Source: Calamus simplicifolius (taxonomy: Eukaryota > Streptophyta > Magnoliopsida > Arecales > Arecaceae). From it: DNA of 64,000 nucleotides. Below, piece by piece: positions 23,716-34,566 of this stretch. Within the stretch, counting starts at the first letter, position 1. Each line of letters starts with the position of its first letter. Below the pieces are notes generated by a model that saw only the letters and a list, made by a program, of their open reading frames with translations, searched no databases and was not told where the DNA came from. Location of the stretch: the NCBI GenBank assembly GCA_900491605.1, contig UESW01004628.1, positions 699,274-763,273 of the forward strand, given 5' to 3'. The translations under genes and the position numbers were made by a program.

Positions 23716-23910
23716 TTTTGAAACTCTAAGGAATGGCTATCTAGATTTCTATTAATTTCTTGATATTCCTTTCATAATTTTAAGAACAAATTTCTAGTCA
23801 TCTGAGCAATTTGTTCCTCATATTCTAAAGATTTTTTTAAAATTTTATTGAACCTATTTTGACAAGTTTCAGATGTTTGAATCTCAGTAGTTTTTCTCTG
23901 AAACTGTCAG

Positions 23911-24110
23911 TGGAGTCGACACCTCAGGTTAAGGAGTCGACACCTCGTCTGTGTCGCTCTCAGTCCCTGACCTTGGAACCAACACCCGTATAAGTGGAGT
24001 TGACTCCAGTTTGAGCGCTGACTGTGTTAGCAATTTGGAGTCGACACCCGACTTTGCGGGAGTCGACACCTGGGGGTCCCAAATTGAATTTATTAGGGCA
24101 GAGTCGACAC
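23911..24110 (+). repeat. Internal GTCGACACC motif cluster between pol and extra ORF, element A
   Basis: At least six GAGTCGACACC-type units lie between the pol stop and the extra-ORF ATG at 24217. This repeats the motif of A's U3. Confidence 0.85.
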
Positions 24111-24216
24111 TTCGTCATCTCATTCGTTTTCAAATCCTTAACCAAACTCTTCCAAAATTCTCTCAAAACCTCCCCAACTCAAATTCCACTCTATTCAAAC
24201 TTTCCTAAGGATCTAA

Positions 24217-25542
24217 ATGGCACCTAAGAGGAGAGGATCCATACTTGGAGTGCCCGTGATGACTGGGAAATGTTCGGCAAGGCGACCCATCCGCGAGCCG
24301 TCTCCGAGCGAGGATTCCACAACCCAATCGGACAGTCCAGGCCCTTCTTCTCCTTAGGTAGACACCTTAGCCGGGAGAGTGATTACCATGGGTAGAAAGG
24401 TCGATTTCAAATTTTTTGAGTCCGAGGGTTTTTCAATTGGGAATCAACTCAAAGAGCTAGGATGGGATAAAGTGTGCTCATTAGATGTTCCTACCTATCC
24501 GGCCCTTGTCAAGGAGTTCTACTTCAATTTGTCAAGAGGTGATGGTGGGATCGTAAGCTCTGTTATAGGAAAAAGAATCCACCTCACTTTTTAGAAATTA
24601 AGAAATCTTCTAAGCATTCCAATCATCGGATTAGCAGCAGATGTTCACAGTGAGAGGTCAGATGCTCTGTCAAGAATGTTAGGGAGAGAGGTAACAAAAT
24701 TTGAAGAGGTTAGGGCTAACCAATTGCCCTTGGAGTTGAGGTTACTTCACAATATTTGCAGTAGAATTTTATTTCCTAAAACCAAACGATTTGAGTATGT
24801 CTCGGAGCAAGACATAGTTGTGATGGATAGTGTATTGACTGGTCAACCCATAAACCTCGCCGCAATGATGATTTTCTATATGGCCGAAGCTGGAGGAAAA
24901 AGGAGATCTTCCTTACCCTACGGAATGATTTTGACTATGGTTTTCAGGAGCCAAGGGGTTGTGATTTTGGATAATGAACCTTTCAAGAACCTTAGGCATA
25001 CTGACTACTATAGTTTGGCTACAGTTCATCGGATGGGATTTGTGAAGATCAATAGACAATGGGAGAGGAAAGGTAGTTTGGATATGAGAGCCACTGAATT
25101 GAGGTCTTCAGCACCTTTTGAGGATGGTCCGTCTGTGAGGGTTCCTTCTCCACAGCCTAACAGTCCTACTCTTGCTCCTACTCCTGCTCCAGTTCCGGTA
25201 CCTCCATCTACTTCATCAGTCAGATTTTCAGACATTCAATTGGAGCAACTTAAAAGTCTACTTGCTGCTCAAAAGGATGAAATGAAGACTGAGTTTGACA
25301 GTCACTTTATGAATTTAAAAGAGACCCTTTATTCTTTAGATGATCGCATCAGTAAAATTGAGTCCACTCTTAGCTCTTCTGCTGAATCCTTAACGACTGA
25401 TCTAAAGAACATATTTGAAGAACTTAAGGATATCTATGGAGATTCTGAAACATACTCAAGATGCAATGCTAAACTTCAAGATAAAATCATGACTGCTTGT
25501 TCTTTTGTTGATAGAAGATTGAAAGAATTTGTAGCAACTTAG
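24217..25542 (+). pseudogene. Element A extra 3' ORF (plant transposon-protein-like domain plus coiled coil)
   Basis: The ATG at 24217 gives MAPKRRGSIL, the same basic start as in B and C. In-frame TAG at 24355 and 24592 interrupt the N-terminal third; after that a 288-codon stretch is open. Conserved blocks are KVDFKFFESEGFSIG, DVPTYPALVKEFY, SRMLGREVTKFEEV, LLHNICSRILFP and SEQDIVVMDSVLTGQPINLA. They resemble the Pfam 'putative plant transposon protein' domain. A Pro-rich hinge and a heptad-rich C-terminus (LEQLKSLLAAQKDEMKTEF, IEEL-type repeats) follow. Function unknown. Confidence 0.72.
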
Positions 25543-25786
25543 AGTGATGGAATGGGAAAGATTTTAGAATGTTTATAAAGAATTATTAGAACTAATCTGT
25601 AATTGTCATGTAATGAAGTACAGTTTTTTATTCAATATAGTTTGATGTTTTAATGTAATGATGTATAGTTTGATGTTTAACAAAGTTTAGTTTCACTTTG
25701 TAATACCTGACTTTTTGATATAATGAAATTATCTTTTGATCTATCAATGTTATAATTTTACTGTTCTTAATCTTTTTGTTGATTAC

Positions 25787-26087
25787 AAAAAGGGGGAGAA
25801 AGTTATGTCGTATATGCATTGATCAGTTATGCTTTGATTGGTAGTTGATTATTTTGGATATACATAAGCTTAAGTGAAAATTGATATAACTGAATTGTAG
25901 ATATCAGACACTAAAATGTAAATGTAAAGCAAAGGAAGAAAATTGTTAAATTGATAAATTGAACTTCATAGGGGGAGCTATCTTATTCAGGGGGAGCTTA
26001 CCTGTGAGGATCATATCTTTGAAAATTTTGATTTGAGAATCCTATGCATATACTCAATGTTTTTATAATCATCAAAAAGGGAGAGAT
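25787..26087 (+). promoter_or_regulatory. Element A polypurine-tract cluster
   Basis: AAAAAGGGGGAGA lies at 25787-25799, AGGGGGAG near 25970 and 25989, and the terminal AAAAAGGGAGAGAT abuts the 3' LTR (26074-26087). The terminal tract has an A inside the G-run, compared with GGGGG in B and C. Confidence 0.8.
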
Positions 26088-27590
26088 TGTTGATCCAATT
26101 ATTGATTTTGATTATTAATAAAGGAATTGAGTATATTCATTGTGTTACTAATAAATTTAACAAGTGTTTCAGGGCTTAAAAATATTGTTTAATCAAAAGG
26201 CATCAAGAAACGTGTTTTTGAATCAAGTGCCAAAGGTAAGTCTCAAAATTCAGAGCCTGGAGTCGACACCTAGAAAGTCTGGAGCTGACCCCATGGCCAA
26301 TCAAATATCTTTCTGATTTTTGATACGGTCCGGAGCCGACACCCAGAGTTTCGGAGCCGACACCCAGAGTTTTGGAGTCAACACTTACAGTGTCTGGAGC
26401 CGACTCCAACACGGGGACAGAACGCGTGATTTTTGACTACCTTGGAGCCGACACTTACAGTCTCTTGGAGCCGACACCTGAACATGGCGAGCCGACACCT
26501 TACTTTTCTTGAGCCGACTCCTCAACGAGCTCAGAACTTTCTATTTTTGGATACACGACTTGGAGCCGACACCTAAAAGTTGGAGCCGACTCCAACCTAT
26601 CAGAAACAAATTTTTAAATTGCCAGATCAGCTCAAACGGTAATATTTTCTTTACCTAACCCCTAACGGCTATATTTCATGTATGAAAAAACTTTCCAGGT
26701 ACATTCCAACGGCTAGTTTCACACACAAAAATGGATTAAATGGAATCTATAAAAAGGGGGAAGTGCGTTCGTTTGGAAACATAGAAAAAGAGAGGAAAAA
26801 TGAAAAAAATAGAGAAATCATATTGAAAAAATTTGAGAGGTCTTGAGCAAGAAATCAAGAGAAAAGAATCCACACTCAAATTCTTCCACTCCAAAAAGCT
26901 CAAAGAGGAATCCAAGGAGTTCAACTTAAAAAATCGGAGGATTTTTCAAAAGCTCTGTTTTTGTGATTTCCCAACTTCTCATCTGCAACATCTGTGAAGA
27001 ATCGAAGCTGAGGCTTGGTTCAACATCTCAAAAGAGAAGAGGAAAAGAAGAAAAGAAGAAAAGCTCAAATCCAATCATCTTCAAATCAGGCTTTTCTAAA
27101 CTTATTTATTTACTTTGAATATTTGCTCATTTAAGGAGCTGTGTGTTATTGTAAATATTATTCTTTCTTATTTTTGCTAGTTCAATCAGGGGGATTGAAT
27201 TAGTGGAGGTAGTATACCTCGGGGCAAGCTAGATTAGCTTGTGTTTGGGTTTTTGTGTTGGTGAGCCCGAAAAACCAGTTGGGTTCGTTGTGATCCTAGG
27301 AAAACAACAAGTTTAGAGTTGTGATCTTGTAAAACAACTCGACTGTAATCTAGTTGATTATAGTGTGGACCCAAGTGGAACTTGGGAGTGGACGTAGGTG
27401 TTGGATACACCGAACCACTATAAAATTCTTGTGTTTGCCATGCTTTAATTGTCTCTCTCTCTATCTCTTCATTTGTGATTGAAATTTATTCTGCACTTGA
27501 TTATTTCAAAGCCAATAGTTTCTAAAAGGTTAAAATTTTTTAAGAACCCAATTCACCCCCCCACCTCTTGGGTTGCCATCTGGGCCAACA
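26088..27590 (+). repeat. Element A 3' LTR (1503 bp)
   Basis: TGTTGATCC...GGGCCAACA, partner of 7392-8893. Motif cluster 26259-26595, TATA box 26748-26755. It is followed by the TSD cctat at 27591-27595. Confidence 0.93.
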
Positions 27591-27595
27591 CCTAT

Positions 27596-28179
27596 AGAAT
27601 TCGATTCTATCTCTACTTCAATGAATGCTCCTCTTACTTCTCTTCCTTATCCTCATGTACCGTCATTGGTCCTCTATCATCTCTTTCTAGTAAAATATAT
27701 GTATTAGATAAAAACTATTCATAAATTAAAAAAGAATATTTGATTTGAAACCATAGATTAAAAAACTTGTACAGTTTTTTCAGAAAAAATAGAGTTGATA
27801 AAATTTAGATAATATCAAACTCTTCTTTAAAAGATGCTTTATATGTCAGCATTTTATTTATAAGTATTATTTAAAATTTATTTAACTTATTTATATACAT
27901 GGCATAAAAATAAAATATTTATTTTTTGTTTCAATTTATTTTAACTCTAAAATATCCGTTAACATATTAATTTGTACGTCACTGCGAGAAGTTTCTAAGT
28001 AGAATTTGTTGAAGATGTCGTAGAAGTAATTCGCCCATGGCAGCCACCAACCATTGGCATTCCAATTGTATTTAAAAAAGTTGATGGCACATAAAAATAG
28101 ATGAAAAAATGCACCTTTTCATTGACCTCTTCACCTATCATCCAAAACAAAAAAGTCCTATCATTCCATGCCAAATGCT
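27596..28179. other. Short non-element DNA between nests A/B and E/C/D
   Basis: AT-rich sequence with no LTR ends or recognisable coding region. A minus-strand frame ending at 27995 extends into the neighbouring MITE and LTR and looks fortuitous. Confidence 0.5.
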
Positions 28180-28286
28180 TAAGGGGGTGTTTAGTATGAA
28201 ATAATCTATTTAGGTTTTCTGATGATCCAATGAAGGTGATGAAAACATCATATTTGATTGCGTTTTTCATCATCTTATATGCTAGT

Positions 28287-29907
28287 TGATGACGCCGAGT
28301 CACTTTCTTCAAGCGCCGGAGAAACGGACATCCTCCTCGCCGGACTCCTGCAAGAAAAGTCCTCGAAGACCGGATGCTCCGGTGGGGACCCTCCGACGCT
28401 CAAGTTAGTCACTCGGGAATAGACGAGAGCTATCTAACCAAAGGAGGCTAGACAGTTAGAGCTTAACTAGTAAGAAGAAACTAGAAAAACCAAAGTTCTT
28501 GGATTCTTACTTACAGCGAGAGCGTATCCTTTTATACCTGTTCGAAGATATCCCCTTCCATTCCAAAAGATTGCTGATTTCAAGATGCCTCGTTCAATAA
28601 CGGACAAAAGATGATGTTGACAGATCGTACTGTCACCATGCATGTCGAAGGTGTCCTGCATCACCTGTCAGTACGGCCTTACAGGTGTCTGGTGTCTATG
28701 GTTATGCCTGGTGCGCGCCATCGCCGGATGTGACCGCGCACAGTCGCGGGCAGGTGGCGGACCGTACTCTATAACGGGGTATGGTCGTGTACAGTGACAG
28801 ACACACGATGGACCATACGCCATTATGAGGTATGGCTACACCCTGCAGCAGATGTGCGGCGGATTACGTGGTCATGCCAGGTGGCCCGAGGCAGGCGGGA
28901 TCATGCATCGGGCACTGTTCATGCAGCCGAGATCAAGGGGGTCTCGGGGGTTGAGATATGTTCATAAGACCCGAGAGCTATGGCTTGAGGCTGAGGGTGG
29001 ACCTCGAGACCAAGCACTGTTCATGCAGCCCGAGACCGAGGGGGTCTCGGGGGTTGAGATACTGTTCATAAGGCCCGGGATCTGTGGCTTGAGGCCGAGG
29101 GTGGACCTCGAGGTCAAGCACTGTTCATGCAACCTAAGACTGAGGGGGTCTCAGGGGTTGAGATACTGTTCATAAGGCCCAAGAGCTGTGGCTTGAGGCC
29201 GAGGGTGGACCTCGAGGCCAAGCACTATTCATGCGGCGCGAGACCGAGGGGGTCTCGGGGGTTGAGATATTATTCATAAGGCCCGGGAGCTGTGGCTTGA
29301 GGCCGAGGGTGGACCTCGAGGCCAAGCACTATTCATGCGGCCCGAGACTGAGGGGTCTTGGGAGTTGAGATACTGTTCATAAGGCCCGGGAGCTGTGGCT
29401 TGAGGCCGAGGGTGGACCTCGAGGCCAAGCATTGTTCATGCGGCCCGAGACCGAGGGGGTCTCAGGGGTTGAGATATTGTTCATAAGGCCCAGAAGCTAT
29501 GGCTTGAGGCCGAGGGTGGACCTCGAGGCCAAGCACTATTCATGCGGCCCGAGACCGATAGCGTCTCGGGGGTTGAGATACTGTTCATAAGGCCCGGGAG
29601 CTATGGCTTGAGGCCGAGGGTGGACCTCGAGGCCAAGCACTGTTCATGTGGCCCGAGACCGAGGGGGTCTCGGGGGTTGAGATACTGTTCATAAGGCCCG
29701 GAAGCTGTGGCTTGAGGCTGAGGGTGGACCTTGAGGCCAAGCACTGTTCATGCGGCCCGAGACCGAGGGGGTCGGGGTTGAGATACTATTCATAAGGCTC
29801 GGAAGCTGTGGCTTGAGGCCGATACCGAGGGGGGGCTCAGGAGGCCGAGAGGGTCTCCGTCAGTCGCCGTTATCGTTTATTTTGACGATACTGGATCAGC
29901 CATATCA
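28287..29907 (-). repeat. Element E 3' LTR (1621 bp)
   Basis: Partner of 60224-61848. The edges are fixed by TSD ctagt on the outside and by the last shared bases GGATCAGCCATA inside. A TATA-like box (minus TATAAAAGG, 28536-28528) lies downstream of the 104-bp array. Confidence 0.88.
28912..29822. repeat. 104-bp tandem repeat in element E 3' LTR
   Basis: About 8.8 copies of a GC-rich unit beginning GGTTGAGATACTGTTCATAA. Each unit contains the perfect inverted repeat CCCGAGACC / GGTCTCGGG with a 5-base loop and a second palindrome around GGACCTCGAGG. The same array occurs in the other LTR. Confidence 0.93.
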
Positions 29908-30480
29908 GATGGCCCCTTACCCCTGAAACGGAGTGGGCCCACCCCAGCAAGGCGAAAGGGATGTCACCTCCCAATTGGCTGATCCTCGTCCTTCACGAAC
30001 CGCCCTCGGACACGTGTCTCTAGGCGCTGCAATGACTTTACGTGGGCGTCATGGGGGATGTGAAAGGGCAGCCACTACCGTCCGCCCGATCTGCAGCGAT
30101 CATCCTCGAGGCAAGGTTGATCCTTCGAAATCCATGAGGAAAGTAGCGTCATCATTGCCCATCATAACAATGACGTTAGCAGCATCCCATTGTTGGCCAG
30201 AAGCAGATCATATCATGCACCGAGCGATTATCGAGGCAGCCCAGCCTACGGTGAGAGTCCACGTGGCTGACTAGACAAGGTGGGATAATTCGAAACTCAA
30301 TAAAACTCGGATGGGGGGTTAAATCTGTTCACACTGCCCCTGCCATCGTTGTCTTCTTCCTCTGATTCCCTGATTTTCCGCCTTCTGGCTTTTCCTGCAA
30401 CTTGAGAGTCCGCGCACGCCATTTTCTTCCCTAGGTCAGCTCTTCGTCTCTTCTAGACCTCTATGTTCCTTCTTCTAACA
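29908..30480. other. Element E region between 3' LTR and antisense gene
   Basis: No conserved coding sequence. On the minus strand the purine-rich AGGGGTAAGGGGCCATC abuts the LTR and may be the polypurine tract. On the plus strand this stretch would contain the promoter and leader of the antisense gene; a short frame at 29933-30274 is probably fortuitous. Confidence 0.45.
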
Positions 30481-32700
30481 ATGAGTTCCTAGTCATGAAC
30501 CTCGGGGGACGATTCAGAGGATCATCCTCCTCCCAAGAGGCTTCATGCTTCTCCTTCTTCTCCCTCACCTCCTCTTGAGTGGTCCTCTGATTCGGAGGAC
30601 CGCGTCCCTCTGGCACAACGGCGGGTCACCGGGGAGGCTCCCGCAGGGCAGCGCCCGGCGGCCGCTGGCATGGCCACATTGAGAAGATGCTGGGCGGAGT
30701 CCGACACCTCCTCGAGGGTGGGGGTGGAATCCCCGGAAGGGGTCACCTCCACGATGACAGGCCAGGATTTGGCAAACATCCGAGCCCGTTACCAAATCCC
30801 CCGGGATGTCGGGCTCTATCTCCTAACCCCCGACGATAGAGTGATCTCATCTCGATCGGGCCGAGTGGCCATTTACGAAATTTCCCTGAGGATGGGCCTC
30901 CGCTTACCCCTTCCTTCTTTTTTCGTAAGCCTCCTTGACTATTACTCCTTGACCCCTTCTCAGTTGGTCCCGAACTCCCTTCGGGTCGTTAGTGCCTTCG
31001 TCATCCTCTGTCATCATCTTCACATTACCCCTCGAGTCTCTCTCTTTCGCTCTTCTACATCCTCTGGGCTCAGAAGGGTTGGTGGCTATTTCAATCCCGA
31101 CCCGGCCAAGTCCTTAAGCTTCTTCTTCCAACCTCCATCAAGGGATGGAAATCCCAATTTTTCTTTGCCAATCTTGACCAACTTAAGTCCCGGTGGGGGG
31201 ACCCCGACCTTCGAGGTAACATGAATCCCACTATCCACCCTGGAGACAAGGAAGCATTGGGGCAACTGTTGGCTACCGACATCCCTCGGTACAACCTGCT
31301 TCTAATAGAGAAAAACCTCCAGTCGGCAGGTCTCATCTCCCACTACGGTAAGCCTCCCTCATACTTAGTCAAAGTCTTTCCTTTTTTTTTTGCTGACCCC
31401 GGCCGATGTTGCATAGCTATGAAGGTCCCGGCCCGCAAACTCATGAAGGCCGCTGCCAATAGGAGGGCCCAGGAGGGGCTGAGTGAGGGGCAGCAAGCAT
31501 CGGCCCCGAATGCCCGACAGTGCGGGTGCCCGAGCCACCTGCACCGCAAGAGCCTCCGGTCGCCCCGAAGATTGATCTGACGGTCGATACCCCGCCTGAA
31601 AGGGCGATGGCCGAGGAGGCAACAACAAAGGGGCCGGCTACTGAGGAGCTGGCGATAGTGGAGGAGTCCCTTGCTCCCCGCGGACCAGTCCCCGCCGAGG
31701 TAACAAGGAGCTGGGGTGAGGGACCGTCGGAGGTTGCAAGTCCGCCCCCGAAGCAGACACTGGCAAGCAGCCCTCCGTGCACTGAATCCGAAACCACCGA
31801 GGCTGCCAGAGGAAATGGAGCCAGGCCAAGGCTGCGTCGGGACTCCATTCTGGATGATGGACGCTGGGCAGAGCGGCTCATCTCATCGATTTTTGTACCC
31901 AAGGTTCAAGAAGAACTTAGCCATTTGAAGGCGGCCACATTCTTCCGAGAGTCCTACGCGGCCCTGATCAAAGTAAGTAAACTCGCAGCTCCCCACTTTT
32001 AGATTTCCCTTTTATTTTTCCTCTCTCTTTTTGACATGAGGCCTGCATGCAGATCGCAAACTCCTTGGCTGCCACAAAGGAGGTCATCCTGGGGGAAAGA
32101 CCCTAATGCGAAAGGCCCAGAGAGAGGCCGAGGAGGCCCGCGCTCGAGCGGAGGCAGCCGAGAGGGCCTTGGAATCGGCCAAGACTACCCAGGCCGATGA
32201 GATAAGGCGGCCGAGAGTCGGGCAGAAATTGAGGCCAACCGTTTGCGAGTGGCTCTTAGCCAGCTGATGGAGGCCGAAAGTGCTGTTGTGGCCAGGGACC
32301 TGCATATTTCAGAGTTGACAGCGACCATCCAGGCGGCCGAGAATCAAGCAGGCGAGGCCGAGGAGAGGGCGAGGAAGGTTGAGGAAAGGGTGAAGGAGGC
32401 CGAGGAAAAGGAGAGGAAAGCTAAGGAGGAGAGGGATCGTGCCCTGGAGGCTGAGAGGGCAGCGGTGGCATCTCTAGCTGCAGAGAGGAAAGCTCGAGCT
32501 ATCGAGGTAGATGCAGTTGTTGAGGCCAGGGTTGCCAGGGTTATTGAAGAGTTTAGGGTGTCCGAGCGCTTCACAGACGAGCTGGCTGAAGCTTCGGCAG
32601 AAGCGTATCTTCAAGGGTTCTAGCATGGAAAGGAAAAGGTCACCCGAGACTTAGACTTTCCATAGGCCCTTGAGGTCGAGCCGGAGCGTCTGCGCCGGCT
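30481..32700 (+). pseudogene. Element E antisense extra gene (putative gypsy-type transposon protein, coiled coil)
   Basis: It runs opposite to gag-pol. ATG 30481 (MSS) is followed by in-frame TAG and TGA, then an acidic, Pro-rich start. A conserved domain follows (LRLPLPSFFVSLLDYYSLTP, SLRVVSAFVILCHHL, SGLRRVGGYFNPDP) resembling the Pfam 'putative gypsy type transposon' family. The C-terminal third is an Ala/Glu/Arg-rich coiled coil (EERARKVEERVKEAEEKERK). Two probable introns with GT-AG ends: 31348-31416 and 31973-32052 (GTAAGT...TGCATGCAG). Frameshifts near 31220, 31515 and 32110 make it a pseudogene. Function unknown. Confidence 0.7.
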
Positions 32701-33043
32701 GAACTGTGAGCTTCACTTTGTACTTTTTCATTTTTGCAAGTCCGACTTGGTTGGCGTTTTGTTAGCACTTTCGAGTTAATGAAGTACACTCTTTCCTTCA
32801 ATGAAATTTGTCTTTATCCAATTGAAACTTTTACCCCGAGTCCTTTGGCTGCCGACGTGGGACCCTTAGGGGCTTTGTCAGTACTGAGGAGTAACCTTTA
32901 ATTCATTCTCGAATAATCTCGACATAGCCACATAGGACCGAATCCTAGAGTCGAGGAGTATGGACTCCTTTTGATCAAAGGAGCACTGGACTCAGAAGGC
33001 TAAGATTGACTCGAGCTGCTAGGGGCTGCTTGCATGCCGCTTT

Positions 33044-34135
33044 GCTAATGGTACACTAGGCTTTGTGCCTGGCTGGCCCAGGGCTTTCTGTGCTGACCGG
33101 GGTCGGGCTTTAGTTGTTGAGAGCCAATGGTACATCACTCTACCAGTGGTACACTGGGCTTTGTGCCTGGCTGGCCTAGGGCTTTCTGTGCCGACCGAGG
33201 TCGGGCTTTAGTTGTTGAGAGCCGATGGTACATCGCTCTGCCAGTGGTACACTGGGCTTTGTGCCTAGCTTGCCCAGGGCTTTCTGTGCCAACCAGGGTC
33301 GGGCTTTAGTTGTTGAGAGCCGATGGTACATCGCTCTACCAGTGGTACACTGGGCTTTGTGCCTGGCTGGCCCAGGGCTTTCTGTGCCGACCGGGATCGG
33401 GCTTTAGTTGTTAAGAGCCGATGGTACATCGCTCTACTAGTGGTACACTGGGCTTTGTGCCTGGCTGGTCCAGGGCTTTCTGTGCCGATCGGGGTCCGGC
33501 TTTAGTTGTTGAGAGCTGATGGTACATCGCTCTGCCAGTGGTATATTGGGCTTTGTGCCTGGCTGGCCCAGGGCTTTCTGTGCCGACTGGGGTTGGGCTT
33601 TAGTTGTTGAGAGCCGATAGTACATCGCTCTGCCAGTGGTACACTAGGCTTTGTGCCTGGCTGGCCCAGGGCTTTCTGTGCCGACCAGGGTCGGGCTTTA
33701 GTTGTTGAGAGCCGATGGTACATTGCTCTGCCAGTGGTACACTGGGCTTTGTGCCTGGCTAGCCTAGGGCTTTCTGTGTCGACCCGGGTCAGGCTTTAGT
33801 TGTTGAGAGCTGATGGTACATCGCTCTGCCAGTGGTACACTGGGCTTTATGCCTGGCTGGCCCAGGGCTTTCTGTGCCGACCGGGGTTAGGCTTTAGTTG
33901 TTGAGAGCTGATGGTACATCGCTCTGCCAGTGGTACACTGGGCTTTATGCCTGGCTGGCCTAGGGCTTTCTGAGCCAACCAGGGTCGGGCTTTAGTTGTT
34001 GAGAGCCGATGGTACATCGCTCTGCCAGTGGTACATTGGGCTTTGTGCCTGGCTGGCCCAGGGCTTTCTGTGCCGATCGGGATCGGACTTTAGTTGTTGA
34101 GAGCCAATGGTACATCGCTCTGCCAGTGGTACATT
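33044..34135. repeat. 98-bp tandem repeat in the 3' region of element E
   Basis: About 11 copies of a 98-bp unit containing GGTACACTGGGCTTTGTGCC and GGGCTTTAGTTGTTGAGAGC. 98 is not divisible by 3, so the short 60-codon frames in successive copies rotate and are unlikely to be coding. The array ends abruptly where Sirevirus sequence begins. Confidence 0.95.
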
Positions 34136-34566
34136 CTTTATTTGAATCAACAACCCCGTTCTGATAACATTCTTTATTTCTTTTAAATTCACCTTATTGC
34201 TGATAACAAAAAAGGAAGAGAGATAATTGTATATGCATATAAGAAAAAGAGAAAGAGCATATAAGAAAAAGAAAGAAAATGAAGAACAATTTTGAGATGG
34301 GGAGAGAGAAAATTTCTTAAAAAGAATTCAGTTTATCTACATAGGGGGAGCTATTCAATGCAGGGGGAGCTTAATAAATTTCTCCATATAAAAGTTAAAT
34401 CATCTTGATTGATGTCAAGTTTTGTTTATTTTTATTCATTTTGAATATTGGCATCAAATTCTCTGTTAGGAAGTCTCAAAGCTTTAACAATGTCTATAAT
34501 TCTCAATTCAAATGAATTTTTAATGCATATACTCAAAGTTTTTGTCATCATCAAAAAGGGGGAGAT
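34136..34566 (+). mobile_element. Truncated Sirevirus 3' internal fragment with polypurine tracts
   Basis: From about 34141 the sequence matches 53510-53959 (3' noncoding part of element C), including AGGGGGAG tracts and the terminal AAAAAGGGGGAGAT at 34553-34566. It is therefore the 3' end of a second, almost fully deleted element that shares the LTR 34567-35957 with element C. Confidence 0.85.

Larger units (their letters stand above)
7392..27590 (+). mobile_element. Element A: Sirevirus-like Ty1/copia retrotransposon, split by element B
   Basis: Two 1.5-kb LTRs (7392-8893 and 26088-27590) flank a tRNA-Met primer site, gag, pol, an extra 3' ORF and a cluster of polypurine tracts. Without B and its TSD the element is about 10.2 kb. 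The copia gene order (protease, integrase, RT, RNase H), the large LTRs, the multiple polypurine tracts and the additional ORF 3' of pol match the plant Sirevirus group. Pol carries several stops and a mutated protease Asp, so the copy is dead. Confidence 0.93.

Noticed and set aside
27995..28312. 105-codon minus frame
   Set aside because: It runs across the junction of single-copy DNA and element E's LTR, so it cannot be an ancestral gene.
28867..29820. Possible CRISPR-like direct repeats
   Set aside because: The repeats are 104 bp, contiguous without unique spacers, and lie within a retrotransposon LTR of a plant genome.
33127..33505. Series of 60-codon frames resembling a repeated small protein
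   Set aside because: They are produced by the 98-bp tandem repeat. The unit is not a multiple of three and there is no conserved start context.
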